14,886 nucleotides of DNA from JAGRGG01 sp965217265. GTDB lineage: Bacteria; Pseudomonadota; Alphaproteobacteria; Geminicoccales; Geminicoccaceae. The notes below the pieces were generated by a model that saw nothing but the letters and a program-made list of their open reading frames with translations, made no database searches and was not told where the DNA came from. A program made the position numbers and the translations under genes. This document shows, one piece after another, positions 1 to 6,985 of this stretch. The stretch's first letter is position 1. Every line of letters begins with the position of its first letter. The stretch covers positions 1-14,886 of the forward strand of contig CBDCHP010000016.1 of assembly GCA_965217265.1 (NCBI GenBank), in the 5' to 3' direction.

Positions 1-1511
1 GGGTTGTCCGCCATCAGCGCCTTGGCGCCGACGTCGCCCTTGAGTGCCCGCATCGCCGGGAAGAAGGCGCCGTCCCACAAGATCGGGTTGCCGCGCTTGG
101 CCTTGTGCGTCGGCACGACGATGCGCCGGCCGTTACCCGGGTCGTAGGCGGCGGCGAGGCGGCGCAGGAGGTCGGCGTCGAGCCTCGGCATGTCGCCCAG
201 GACGACGAGCGCGGCGTCGGCGCCGTCGACGGCGCCGAGCCCGACGCGCAACGACGTGCTCAGGCCCAGGGCGTAGTCCGGGTTGTGGACGGTTTCGACG
301 TCGAGGCCGTCGAGCGCCGCTCGCACCGCGTCCTCCATGTGGCCGGTGACGACGGCGATCGGGTCGAGCCCAGCCCCGAGCGCGGCCTCGACCGTGCGGC
401 GGACCAGCGGCCGGCCGTCGACTGGCAGCAGCAGCTTGTTCGGCCCGTTCATCCGCCTGGACTGCCCGGCGGCGAGGACGACGGCAGCGATCTTCGGGCT
501 CTTCGGCGCGCTCGCGCCGACGCGCTCGCGCGGCTGGGGGCGGCCCGGGATCTCGGCCAGGAGACCGCCCACGCCCATGCCGGCGATCGCGGCGCCGTCG
601 AGCGGCAGGCCGGCCGCGACGCGGCGCAGCACCCAGTCGAAGCCGTTCAGCTTCGGCGAGCGGGCGCAGCCGGGCAAGCCGATCACCGACCGCCCCGCCT
701 GCTCGGCGAGGAGCAGGAGGTTGCCGGGGTCGACCGGCATCCCGAAGCGCCCGATCCGGCCCCCGGCCCGGACGACGGCGGACGGGATGACGTCGCCCCG
801 ATCCTGGACGGCCGAGGCCCCGGCGACCAGGACGAGGTCGGCGTCGGCGCCGTCGATCGCGCGCGCGAGCGGCTCGACGGCGTGGGCGACGCGGGCCTCG
901 GCGGCGAGCGTGCCGCCGACCGCCCCGATCCGCTCGGCCGTGATCCGCAACGTCTTGTCGAGCATCTTGGGCGACGTGTCGTCGAGAACGGTCTGGATCA
1001 AGACCGTGCGCAAGGGGCGGTACGGGGCGAGGCGGAGGATCGGTCCGCCGGCGGCGAGGTCGAGGCAGGCGGCAAGGCCGGAGCCGTTGAGCGCGAAGGC
1101 GATGATCTTCACGGTCGCCGCCATGTCGCCCGGCGCCACCGCGGCGAGTTCGGGCAGAGTTGCCAGCGTCGCCGCCTCGTCGACGGCGTTGAGGGCGTCG
1201 ACGCGAACGGGATCGAGGACGAGCAGGCCGGCCGCGTTCGCGTGCAGGTTCACCCGGCCGGTGCGCGTGTCGCACACGTCGAGGCCGGGTCCCGCCAGCG
1301 CCAGCGCCAGCCGCAGCGCCGCCTCGTTCTCGCCGACGTCGCCCGCCCCTAGCCGCGCCGCCGTCACCCGGTCGATCCCGGCCGCGCGCAAGGTCGCGAG
1401 CACGGGCGCGTCGAGCACGGTCCCCTTGCGCAGGTCGAGCCCTCCGGTGCGCAGCCCGTGTGCCAGGACGGCGCCCTCGGCCTCATCGAGGGTGAGTTCG
1501 CCAAAGCGCAT
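1..1511 (-). CDS. Molybdopterin-binding domain / MobA-like nucleotidyltransferase fusion (partial, C-terminus beyond left edge)
   Basis: This reading frame stays open from an ATG at 1511 to the window edge (503 codons, no stop), so the C-terminus is missing. The first ~330 residues look like a MoeA/MogA-type molybdopterin-binding region: GASAVQDRGD at 231-240 and FGMPVDPGN at 256-264 resemble its pterin-binding loops. From ~340 there is an NTP-transferase domain with the signature LAAGQSRRM (346-354), Lys359, GDMPR (439-443) and RGNPILW (473-479), as in MocA/MobA proteins that attach CMP or GMP to molybdopterin. The family is usually about 540 residues, so perhaps 35 are lost. CO-dehydrogenase-type enzymes use molybdopterin cytosine dinucleotide, so a cytidylyltransferase role is likely, but inferred. 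It starts 4 nt after the XdhC gene stop, behind only a weak Shine-Dalgarno (AGG), which suggests translational coupling at the end of the accessory operon. Confidence 0.88.
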   Translation of the reverse strand, partial: MRFGELTLDEAEGAVLAHGLRTGGLDLRKGTVLDAPVLATLRAAGIDRVTAARLGAGDVGENEAALRLALALAGPGLDVCDTRTGRVNLHANAAGLLVLDPVRVDALNAVDEAATLATLPELAAVAPGDMAATVKIIAFALNGSGLAACLDLAAGGPILRLAPYRPLRTVLIQTVLDDTSPKMLDKTLRITAERIGAVGGTLAAEARVAHAVEPLARAIDGADADLVLVAGASAVQDRGDVIPSAVVRAGGRIGRFGMPVDPGNLLLLAEQAGRSVIGLPGCARSPKLNGFDWVLRRVAAGLPLDGAAIAGMGVGGLLAEIPGRPQPRERVGASAPKSPKIAAVVLAAGQSRRMNGPNKLLLPVDGRPLVRRTVEAALGAGLDPIAVVTGHMEDAVRAALDGLDVETVHNPDYALGLSTSLRVGLGAVDGADAALVVLGDMPRLDADLLRRLAAAYDPGNGRRIVVPTHKAKRGNPILWDGAFFPAMRALKGDVGAKALMADN

Positions 1512-1515
1512 CAAC

Positions 1516-2211
1516 CTAGCCCGGCCGGCGCAGGGCGGCGGTCATCTGGGCCATGACCGAGAGCGCGATCTCGGCCGGGCTGACGGCGCCGATGTCGAGG
1601 CCGGCCGGGCCGAAGATGCGTTTCAGCGCCGCGTCGTCGTGGCCGAGCGCCTTGAGCCGCTCCAGCCGCGCCGCGTGGGTGCGGCGGCTGCCGAGTGCTG
1701 CGACGTAGAACGCCTCGCTCTTCAGGGCGACGTCGAGGGCGGGGTCGTCCAGCTTCGGGTCGTGGGTGAGGGTGACGACGGCCGTGCGCCGGTCGGGGGC
1801 CGCTTCCATCAACGCCTCGTCCGGCCAGTCGCGGACGATCTCGGTGTCGGGAAAACGTGCCTCGGTGGCGAACGCGCGGCGCGGGTCGATCAGCGTCGCG
1901 GCGTAGCCGAGCGCCACGGCCATCGGCAGCAGCGCTTGGCTGATGTGGACGGCGCCGACGACGAGGAGGCGCAAAGGGGGGTTAAAGACTTCGAGAAAGG
2001 CGGGGCCGGCCTCGGTCTCGACCAGCGCCGAGGCGTCGCGGGCGAGCGCCGCCTCGATCATGGCGTCGAGGTCGGTTGGCAACGGGTCGCCGGCGACGCG
2101 CACCCCGTCGACCACGACCGCCTCGGCGTGGTTCGCCAACAGCCGAACGTGGCAGACGCGGCGCGCCCTGGCCCGCGCCGACTGGATCGCGTTCAGAACC
2201 CCACGCCGCAC
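1516..2211 (-). CDS. XdhC family protein, C-terminal (Rossmann) half
   Basis: 231 residues from a GTG at 2211. It matches the C-terminal domain of the XdhC/CoxI/CoxF family: a nucleotide-binding strand-loop LLVVGAVHIS (GAGHVA in most relatives), the IDPRRAF turn, the VVTLTHDPKLDD segment, and AALGSRRTHAARLERL followed by GLDIGAVSPAEIALSV near the end. XdhC proteins bind molybdenum cofactor and help insert it, with the terminal sulfur, into xanthine-dehydrogenase-family enzymes. The N-terminal XdhC domain is encoded by the gene just before it, so the two probably act as partners. I chose GTG 2211 because GAAGGG lies 10 nt upstream and it sits one base after the stop of the preceding gene. An in-frame TTG at 2265 would add 18 unconserved-looking residues inside that gene and has no clear ribosome site. 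Confidence 0.85.
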   Translation of the reverse strand: MRRGVLNAIQSARARARRVCHVRLLANHAEAVVVDGVRVAGDPLPTDLDAMIEAALARDASALVETEAGPAFLEVFNPPLRLLVVGAVHISQALLPMAVALGYAATLIDPRRAFATEARFPDTEIVRDWPDEALMEAAPDRRTAVVTLTHDPKLDDPALDVALKSEAFYVAALGSRRTHAARLERLKALGHDDAALKRIFGPAGLDIGAVSPAEIALSVMAQMTAALRRPG

Positions 2212-2212
2212 G

Positions 2213-2533
2213 TCAGGCGAGCCCTTCGACGTAGACCTGAACCGTGCCGCCGCAGGCGAGGCCAACGTCCCAGGCCTCCTCGTTCGAGACGCCGAAGGTG
2301 AGGAGGCGGGGCGAAGCGCCCCCCATCACCTCGATCGCCTCGCGCACGACGGCACCCTCGATGCAGCCGCCCGAGACCGAGCCCTCGATCCGGCCGCCCT
2401 CGTCGACGATCAGGTGCGAGCCGGCCGGCCGCGGCGACGAGCCCCAGGTCTTGACCACCGTGGCGATCGCGACCTTGCGGCCCCCGTCGCGCCACGCCCG
2501 CGCCACGTCGAGAAGATCGTCGCCGTTGGCCAT
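2213..2533 (-). CDS. coxF: XdhC/CoxF family protein, N-terminal half (106 aa)
   Basis: 106 residues matching only the N-terminal XdhC_CoxI domain: TWGSSPRPAG (about residues 32-41) and GSVSGGCIEGAVV (about 54-66), then a LACGGTVQVYVE end strand. In Oligotropha (Afipia) carboxidovorans the protein CoxF is needed to complete the molybdenum active site of CO dehydrogenase; here that protein is split, and the second half follows one base later in another frame. The start is ATG 2533 with GAGGGGA about 8 nt upstream. A further in-frame start at 2563 would add 10 residues (RGPNRGDTN-type) and lies next to the coxE stop with no comparable ribosome site. The gap from coxE is 26 nt. The family call is firm; the symbol is by analogy of position (D-E-F order). 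Confidence 0.85.
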   Translation of the reverse strand: MANGDDLLDVARAWRDGGRKVAIATVVKTWGSSPRPAGSHLIVDEGGRIEGSVSGGCIEGAVVREAIEVMGGASPRLLTFGVSNEEAWDVGLACGGTVQVYVEGLA

Positions 2534-2559
2534 GTTCGTGTCCCCTCGATTTGGCCCCC

Positions 2560-3804
2560 TCAAGCGGCCCAGTCGCTCTTCGCCTCCAGCCGCCGCCCCG
2601 GCGCCGCGCTCAAGACTGCGGCGAGGCCGGCGAGGCTAGCCAGATTATGCACCGATCGCAACTCGTCGACGTGCCGGATCATCTGCCTCGCCCCCGTCGA
2701 GATGGGGGCGAAGGCGTCGTAGCGCAACAAGGGGTTCAGCCAGATCAGGCGGCGGCAGGACTTGTGCAGCCGCTCCATCTGCACCCCCAGGCCCTCGCCG
2801 GCGTCGCGGTCGAGCCCGTCGGTGATGAGGACGACGACCGCGCCCTGGCCGAGCACCCGGCGCGACCAGTCGCGGTTGAAGGTCTCGATGCAGCGGCCGA
2901 TGCGCGTGCCGCCGGCCCAGTCGCGCACCTCCCGGCCCACCTTCGCCAACGCCTCGTCGACGTCGCGGTGCTTCAAGTACCGGCCGATGTTGGTGAGGCC
3001 GGTGCCGAAGACGAAGGTATGGACCCGGTCGCGGTCCGAGGTGATCGCGTGCATGAAGAGGAGCAGCATGCGCGAGTAGCGGCTCATCGAGCCGGAGATG
3101 TCGCACAGGATGACGAGCGGCGGGTGGCGGCGCTTGGGCGCCTTGCGGGCGAGGCGGATGGCGCCGCCGCCGAGCGAGCGCCGCAGCGTGCGGCGCATGT
3201 CGATCCGTTGCCCCCTCGCGTCGGCGGCGAAGCGCCTTGTTGGCACGTCCATGATCGGCAGGCGCATGGCGGCGATGGCGCGGCGGGCCTCGGCCAGTTC
3301 GGCCGCCGTCATTTGCTCGAAGTCCTTGGTCTGCGACACCTCCTTGGCGGAGAACGTGAGCGCCATGTCGATCTCGACCTCGCTCTCTTCGCGGCCCTCG
3401 TCCTGCCCCGGCAGGGCCTGCGGCGCCATCGCCTCGGCGACGCGGCGGTTGACCTCGCTCAAAGGCTCACGGGCCTTCTCCGGCTTCAAGGTCGGCAGCA
3501 GCATGTGCATCATGCGCTCCAACAGCTTCGGATCGCGCCAGAAGACGTGGAAGCACTGGTCGAAGACGGCCCGCTGGTCCTGGCGGTTGACGAAGACCGC
3601 GTGCAGCGTCCAGTAGAAATCCTCCCTGGAGCCGACCCCGATTGCCTCGACGGCGCGCAGCGCGTCGAGCGCGTGGCCGGGGCCGACCGGCAGCCCGGCG
3701 GCCCGGAGCGCCCTCGCGAAGTGGACGACGTTGCGGGCGAAGCGGCCGCCCGTGGGTGGGGCACCGATCAGGCTTTCGGCCGGCAGTTTCGACCCCGGCG
3801 TCAC
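2560..3804 (-). CDS. coxE: CoxE-type von Willebrand factor A (VWA) protein
   Basis: 414 residues. The C-terminal half is a VWA domain with a complete MIDAS metal site: DISGSMS (Asp235, Ser237, Ser239), the conserved Thr in WAGGTRIG (Thr300) and ITDGLD (Asp329). The N-terminal half (FARALRAAGLPVGPG and onward) is the helical region typical of CoxE/YehP proteins, followed by an acidic stretch around residues 134-146. CoxE pairs with the MoxR ATPase CoxD as a chaperone-like machine; in Oligotropha the pair is required to build the metal centre of CO dehydrogenase. The start is GTG 3804, overlapping the coxD stop in a GTGA junction, with GGAAG 6 nt upstream. The open frame extends much further into coxD, but that extension is arginine-rich out-of-frame coxD sequence and is not coding. 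Confidence 0.93.
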   Translation of the reverse strand: MTPGSKLPAESLIGAPPTGGRFARNVVHFARALRAAGLPVGPGHALDALRAVEAIGVGSREDFYWTLHAVFVNRQDQRAVFDQCFHVFWRDPKLLERMMHMLLPTLKPEKAREPLSEVNRRVAEAMAPQALPGQDEGREESEVEIDMALTFSAKEVSQTKDFEQMTAAELAEARRAIAAMRLPIMDVPTRRFAADARGQRIDMRRTLRRSLGGGAIRLARKAPKRRHPPLVILCDISGSMSRYSRMLLLFMHAITSDRDRVHTFVFGTGLTNIGRYLKHRDVDEALAKVGREVRDWAGGTRIGRCIETFNRDWSRRVLGQGAVVVLITDGLDRDAGEGLGVQMERLHKSCRRLIWLNPLLRYDAFAPISTGARQMIRHVDELRSVHNLASLAGLAAVLSAAPGRRLEAKSDWAA

Positions 3805-4718
3805 CCGGCGCTTCCGGCGACGGCGACGTTGATCTCGCGCAGGATGTTGGCCGCCTCGGTGCCTTGTACCTTCACGATGTCGTCTTGGTACTTCAACAGC
3901 GTGCCGAGCGTGTCGCCGACGAGGTCGGGCGTCAGTTCGAGCGCGTCGAGGGCGCTCAGCGCCCGCGCCCAGTCGAGCGTCTCGGCGACGCCCGGCAGCT
4001 TGAACAAATCGTGCCGGCGCAGCGCTTGGACGAAGGCGACGATCTGCCCGGCCAGCCGCTCCTCGACGCCCGGCAGCTTGACGCGGACGATCTCCAGTTC
4101 GCGCGCCGCGTTCGGGTAGTCGACCCAGTGATAAAAGCAGCGCCGCTTCAAGGCGTCGTGGATCTCGCGCGTGCGGTTGGAGGTGAGGACGACCGTCGGC
4201 GGGTGCTCGGCCTTGATCGTGCCGATCTCGGGGATGGTGATCTGGAACTCGGCCAGGACTTCGAGCAGGTAGGCCTCGAACGGCTCGTCGGTGCGGTCCA
4301 GTTCGTCGATCAAGAGCACGCAAGGGCGCGCGCGGGCGTCGATCGCCTGGAGGAGCGGGCGGCGAATCAGGAAGCGCTCGGCGAAGATGTCTTGCGCCAA
4401 GCCCTCGCGCGCCGTGTCACCCGCGGCCTCCGCCAAGCGGATCTCCAGCATCTGCCGCTGGTAGTTCCACTCGTAGACCGCGGATGCCACGTCCAGGCCC
4501 TCGTAGCACTGCAAGCGCACCAGCGGCCGGTCGAGGGCGACCGCCAGAACCTTGGCGATCTCGGTCTTGCCGACGCCTGCCTCGCCTTCGAGGAACAAGG
4601 GCCGCTCCAGCTTCAAGGCTAAGTGGACGGCGGTCGCGAGCGATCGCTCGGCGACGTAATCCTGCGCGCGCAGCATCGCCTGCGTCGCGTCGATGGTGGT
4701 CGGCAATGGCTGCGTCAT
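3801..4718 (-). CDS. coxD: CoxD-type MoxR family AAA+ ATPase
   Basis: 305 residues. Walker A GEAGVGKT (45-52), Walker B VLLIDE (134-139), sensor-1 Asn in LTSNRTRE (Asn181) and an arginine-finger candidate in LKRRCFYHW (Arg192/193) are all present, so it should hydrolyse ATP. The FYHWVDYP segment and the ~300-residue length are characteristic of the CoxD branch of MoxR ATPases. CoxD works with CoxE in remodelling apo-CO dehydrogenase so that the active site can be sulfurated and metallated. Start ATG 4718 has AGGGGG about 12 nt upstream. An upstream in-frame start at 4835 would add a hydrophobic segment read from the divergent promoter region and is unlikely. It is the first gene of the accessory block and overlaps coxE by 4 nt. 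Confidence 0.93.
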   Translation of the reverse strand: MTQPLPTTIDATQAMLRAQDYVAERSLATAVHLALKLERPLFLEGEAGVGKTEIAKVLAVALDRPLVRLQCYEGLDVASAVYEWNYQRQMLEIRLAEAAGDTAREGLAQDIFAERFLIRRPLLQAIDARARPCVLLIDELDRTDEPFEAYLLEVLAEFQITIPEIGTIKAEHPPTVVLTSNRTREIHDALKRRCFYHWVDYPNAARELEIVRVKLPGVEERLAGQIVAFVQALRRHDLFKLPGVAETLDWARALSALDALELTPDLVGDTLGTLLKYQDDIVKVQGTEAANILREINVAVAGSAG

Positions 4719-4858
4719 GAAGGTGAACGTCCCCCTGTTAATCCGCGCTTCACCTATGGCGGTTAACTTGAGCGCCAAGGCCGTGAGAGCTAGGACTGCC
4801 ACAAGCGCCCCGTAACGGTCCAGTCGGCCCTGCACAGCCCCTTGAATCGAAGGAATCC
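4719..4858. promoter_or_regulatory. Divergent promoter region between coxD and the VanZ-like gene
   Basis: 140 bp separate the start codons of coxD (minus) and the VanZ-like gene (plus). Both units need a promoter here, because the gene upstream of coxD runs the other way. For the plus strand there is a weak candidate: TTGAGC (4768-4773), 17 nt, TAGGAC (4791-4796). For the minus strand, TTAACC and GATTAA separated by 17 nt (reverse complement of about 4738-4766) is a similarly weak candidate. Two GTTAA motifs flank the latter. I see no strong operator palindrome beyond the GTTAAC hexamer. That the region is regulatory follows from gene layout; the individual boxes are guesses. Confidence 0.45.
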
Positions 4859-6004
4859 ATGTCCATCGCCAGCACCCCGCGCAGGGCGTCCAAGCCCGTC
4901 CGCCGCCGCCGCGGGCGCGGCCTGTTCAAGGGCCTCGGCATCCTCGCCTTCGTAGCGCTCTGCCTCCTCACCCTCACCACTTACGCCGCGATGACGCGCT
5001 TTGAGCCGGCGCGGCAAGGCCCCGTCCTCGACGACGCCGACTTCGCCGCGCTCGCCACCGGCGCCACGGGCGCCTGGGAGCGCACGGGCCCCGCGGACGC
5101 GATCACCGTACGGCCGGGCGGCATCTTTACGCTGGAAAACCCGGATCCCACCGCCACGGTCGGGGTGAAGCAGACGCTGCCGCTCACCGGCGACGTGCGC
5201 GCTTTTCAGTTCCGCGCCGATATCGCGCTCGACAACGTCAGCAGCGGCGAGGCGCCCTGGCAGCGGGCGCGGGTCTACCTGATCGGGCTCGACGCCCTGG
5301 GCAACGCCGACTGGTCGCGGCCGCACAAATTGCTCCAGACGCACGGCACTTCGCCGTCGATCCCCTACAGCGCCGACTTCGAACTAGGGCCGGACGCCGT
5401 CAGCGCGCAGGTGGCCCTGGTCCTGGCGCGGGCAAGCGGGTCGATGACGGTGCAAAACGTCAGCCTCTTACCGCTGGTCGAGCGGCCGGCCTACCGCTTG
5501 ATGGCGGTGCTCACCGCCGCCGGCTGGATCGTCACCGCCGTTATCGCCGTCGTCGTCCTGTTGCGGCGCAGCCAAAACCGCCTCAGCGCAATCCTGGTCG
5601 CGCTCCTGGTCGCCGGTGGCGCCGCCGTCATGCTGTTGCCCTACGACGTCCGCAACCCCTTGGTCGACACCGCCGCCGCCACCTTCGGCTTCGACCGCCA
5701 CGACGAGACGGCGCTGCGCATCCTGCACGCCTGCCTGCTCGGCCTCGTCGCCTTTCTGTGGCGCCGTGCCCTGCCGCAGCAGCGCCTCGTCACCGCGATC
5801 GCCCTCAATCTCGGCCTCGCCGTCGGCTTCGAGGCGCTGCAGGCACTGGGCCAAGGCTTCGGCGAGGACGACATGCTCGACATCGCCGCCAACCTCGCCG
5901 GCGTCGGCGTCGGCTTAACCCTAGCCCAGGCGCTGCAAGGGCGTCGCCGACCGACGACCCGCCGCCGAGGCGCGCGGCGCGAGCCGTCGCGCCGCAGGGG
6001 CTAG
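4859..6004 (+). CDS. Membrane protein with extracytoplasmic domain and VanZ-like C-terminus
   Basis: 381 residues, AAGGA 4 nt before ATG 4859. A basic N-terminus (residues 8-20) precedes one membrane segment (about 23-43); residues 46-210 form a probable periplasmic beta-rich domain that resembles a jelly-roll carbohydrate-binding fold only in its pattern (FQFRADIAL, WQRARVYLIGLD). Then come about five hydrophobic segments (213-235, 242-261, 286-302, 309-327, 341-357). The last part has the VanZ-like pattern: Glu325 and Gln328 in GFEALQALG, then MLDIAANLAGVGVG (339-352, Asp341, Asn345). The tail is strongly basic (361-381). The VanZ family is named for a teicoplanin-resistance protein, but most members have unknown roles and I assign none here. 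The gene lies inside the cox cluster on the opposite strand, 11 nt from coxM tail-to-tail. Whether it has anything to do with CO dehydrogenase is unknown. Confidence 0.85.
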   Translation: MSIASTPRRASKPVRRRRGRGLFKGLGILAFVALCLLTLTTYAAMTRFEPARQGPVLDDADFAALATGATGAWERTGPADAITVRPGGIFTLENPDPTATVGVKQTLPLTGDVRAFQFRADIALDNVSSGEAPWQRARVYLIGLDALGNADWSRPHKLLQTHGTSPSIPYSADFELGPDAVSAQVALVLARASGSMTVQNVSLLPLVERPAYRLMAVLTAAGWIVTAVIAVVVLLRRSQNRLSAILVALLVAGGAAVMLLPYDVRNPLVDTAAATFGFDRHDETALRILHACLLGLVAFLWRRALPQQRLVTAIALNLGLAVGFEALQALGQGFGEDDMLDIAANLAGVGVGLTLAQALQGRRRPTTRRRGARREPSRRRG

Positions 6005-6015
6005 ACGGTTCGACG

Positions 6016-6816
6016 TCAGTCTCCCAACCGCCCCACGGCCCTTTTGGCCATCGTGGTGACGAGGTGGGCGCGGTAGGGGGCGGAGGCGTGCAGGTCGTCG
6101 TTCAAGGGGGCGGGGTCGACCTTGACGTCGTTGATCGCCTCGGGGGTGAAGGATTGGGCCAGCGCTTCTTCCATTTCGGCGACGCGAAAGGGGCCGCTGC
6201 CGGCGCCGCCGACGCCGACGCGGACCGTGCCGTCGTGCAGCTTGGCGACGAGCACGCTCACCAAGGCGTAGCGCGAGGCGGGGTTTCTGAACTTCTCCCA
6301 GGCGGCGGCTTGCGGGGCGGGGACGGTGACGGCCGTGATCAACTCGTCGTCGGCGAGCGCGGTCTCGAACAGGCCCTTGAAGAAGTCGGCGCCTTGGTGC
6401 TCGCCCTTGGTCGTGTGGATCGTGGCGTCGAGCGCGTGCGCGACGACGGGGTAGTCGGCCGCCGGGTCGTTGTTGGCGATCGAGCCGCCGATCGTGCCCA
6501 GCGCCCTGACGGCCGGGTCGCCGATGAGCGAGGCGAGGTAGGCGAGTTCGGGAAACGCCCGCTTGACCGTCTCGCTCTCGGCGACGGCCTTGTGCCGGGC
6601 CATGGCGCCGATCTTCAAGCCGCCGTCGGCCGCCTCGATCGCGTCCAAGCCGGCAATGCCGCCTAGGTCGACCAGCCGGCTCGGCATCGCGAGCCGCTGC
6701 TTGAGGGTCGGGATGTAGGTCTGCCCGCCGGCCAACGCCTTGGCCTCGGGGTCCTCGGCCAGCAAGGCCGCCGCCGCCTCGATCGTCTCGGGCTTGGCGT
6801 AAGTGAAGTCGTACAT
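6016..6816 (-). CDS. coxM: CO dehydrogenase-type medium subunit, FAD-binding (CoxM family)
   Basis: 266 residues, the usual size for the flavin subunit of molybdenum hydroxylases. It has the two FAD-binding motifs AGGQTYIP (29-36) and TIGGSIANNDPAAD (108-121), then the C-terminal CODH flavoprotein domain (AWEKFRNPASRYALVSV and VRVGVGGAG). It takes electrons from the iron-sulfur subunit and passes them to the membrane quinone pool, directly or via CoxG. ATG 6816 has AAGGA 8 nt upstream. It is third in the S-L-M order and follows coxL after a 169-bp spacer with a long palindrome, unusually long for this operon. Homologues also serve nicotine, xanthine and aldehyde oxidoreductases, so the family is certain and the substrate is not. 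Confidence 0.92.
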   Translation of the reverse strand: MYDFTYAKPETIEAAAALLAEDPEAKALAGGQTYIPTLKQRLAMPSRLVDLGGIAGLDAIEAADGGLKIGAMARHKAVAESETVKRAFPELAYLASLIGDPAVRALGTIGGSIANNDPAADYPVVAHALDATIHTTKGEHQGADFFKGLFETALADDELITAVTVPAPQAAAWEKFRNPASRYALVSVLVAKLHDGTVRVGVGGAGSGPFRVAEMEEALAQSFTPEAINDVKVDPAPLNDDLHASAPYRAHLVTTMAKRAVGRLGD

Positions 6817-6836
6817 CGTTCTCGTCCTTAGGTGAT

Positions 6837-6978
6837 GGAACGCTTCGCGTCCGCTGCGCGGGGCTTCTTTTTTCTCTTTTTTGCTACTTGTCGTTGGAGA
6901 TTGGCCTCAACGTCGGGGCCAGCCCCGGCCAAAGTGACAAAAACAAAAGAGAAAAAGCCCGCGCGGCAGCGCACGCGC
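6837..6978. repeat. Long imperfect inverted repeat between coxL and coxM
   Basis: The left arm (about 6846-6886, starting CGCGTCCGCTGCGCGGGGCT and running into a T-rich tract) is the imperfect reverse complement of the right arm (about 6938-6978, an A-rich tract running into GCCCGCGCGGCAGCGCACGCG). Arms are near 40 nt with a few bulges. Inside lie TTGGCC (6901-6906) / GGCCAA (6927-6932) and a perfect CGGGGC (6914-6919) / GCCCCG (6922-6927). A short GGAACGC/GCGTCC hairpin (6837-6852) sits at the coxM side. In the cox mRNA this would fold into one long hairpin ending about 20 nt before the coxM start. The arrangement looks like an intergenic palindromic repeat of the REP/MITE kind, but only one copy is visible here. 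Confidence 0.75.
6949..6978 (-). terminator. Possible intrinsic terminator/attenuator after coxL
   Basis: Read on the minus strand, eight bases after the coxL stop codon, the transcript can form GCGCG (6978-6974) pairing with CGCGC (6965-6961) around an 8-nt loop, then GGGC and a U-rich run (UUUUUCUCUUUU, from 6956 down). This is a short GC hairpin plus U tract, as in factor-independent terminators. It lies inside the larger palindrome, so the two folds are mutually exclusive. Since coxM must be transcribed from the same operon, any termination would be partial. Confidence 0.35.
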
Positions 6979-6985
6979 AGCGTAT

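Noticed and set aside
133..1275. Minus-strand 380-codon frame inside the left-edge gene
   Set aside because: Arginine-rich translation in the wrong frame; the true frame is the one starting at 1511 with LAAGQSRRM and GDMPR motifs and no stop before the edge.
105..2301. Long plus-strand open frames (415 and 672 codons) opposite the molybdopterin and XdhC genes
   Set aside because: Low-complexity Arg/Ala/Gly-rich translations without recognisable motifs; the minus strand here reads as continuous, motif-bearing proteins. They are antisense shadows of GC-rich coding DNA.
3805..4323. N-terminal extension of CoxE into coxD in the same open frame
   Set aside because: The extension is arginine-rich out-of-frame coxD sequence; GTG 3804 gives a GTGA junction, a ribosome site and the normal CoxE N-terminus.
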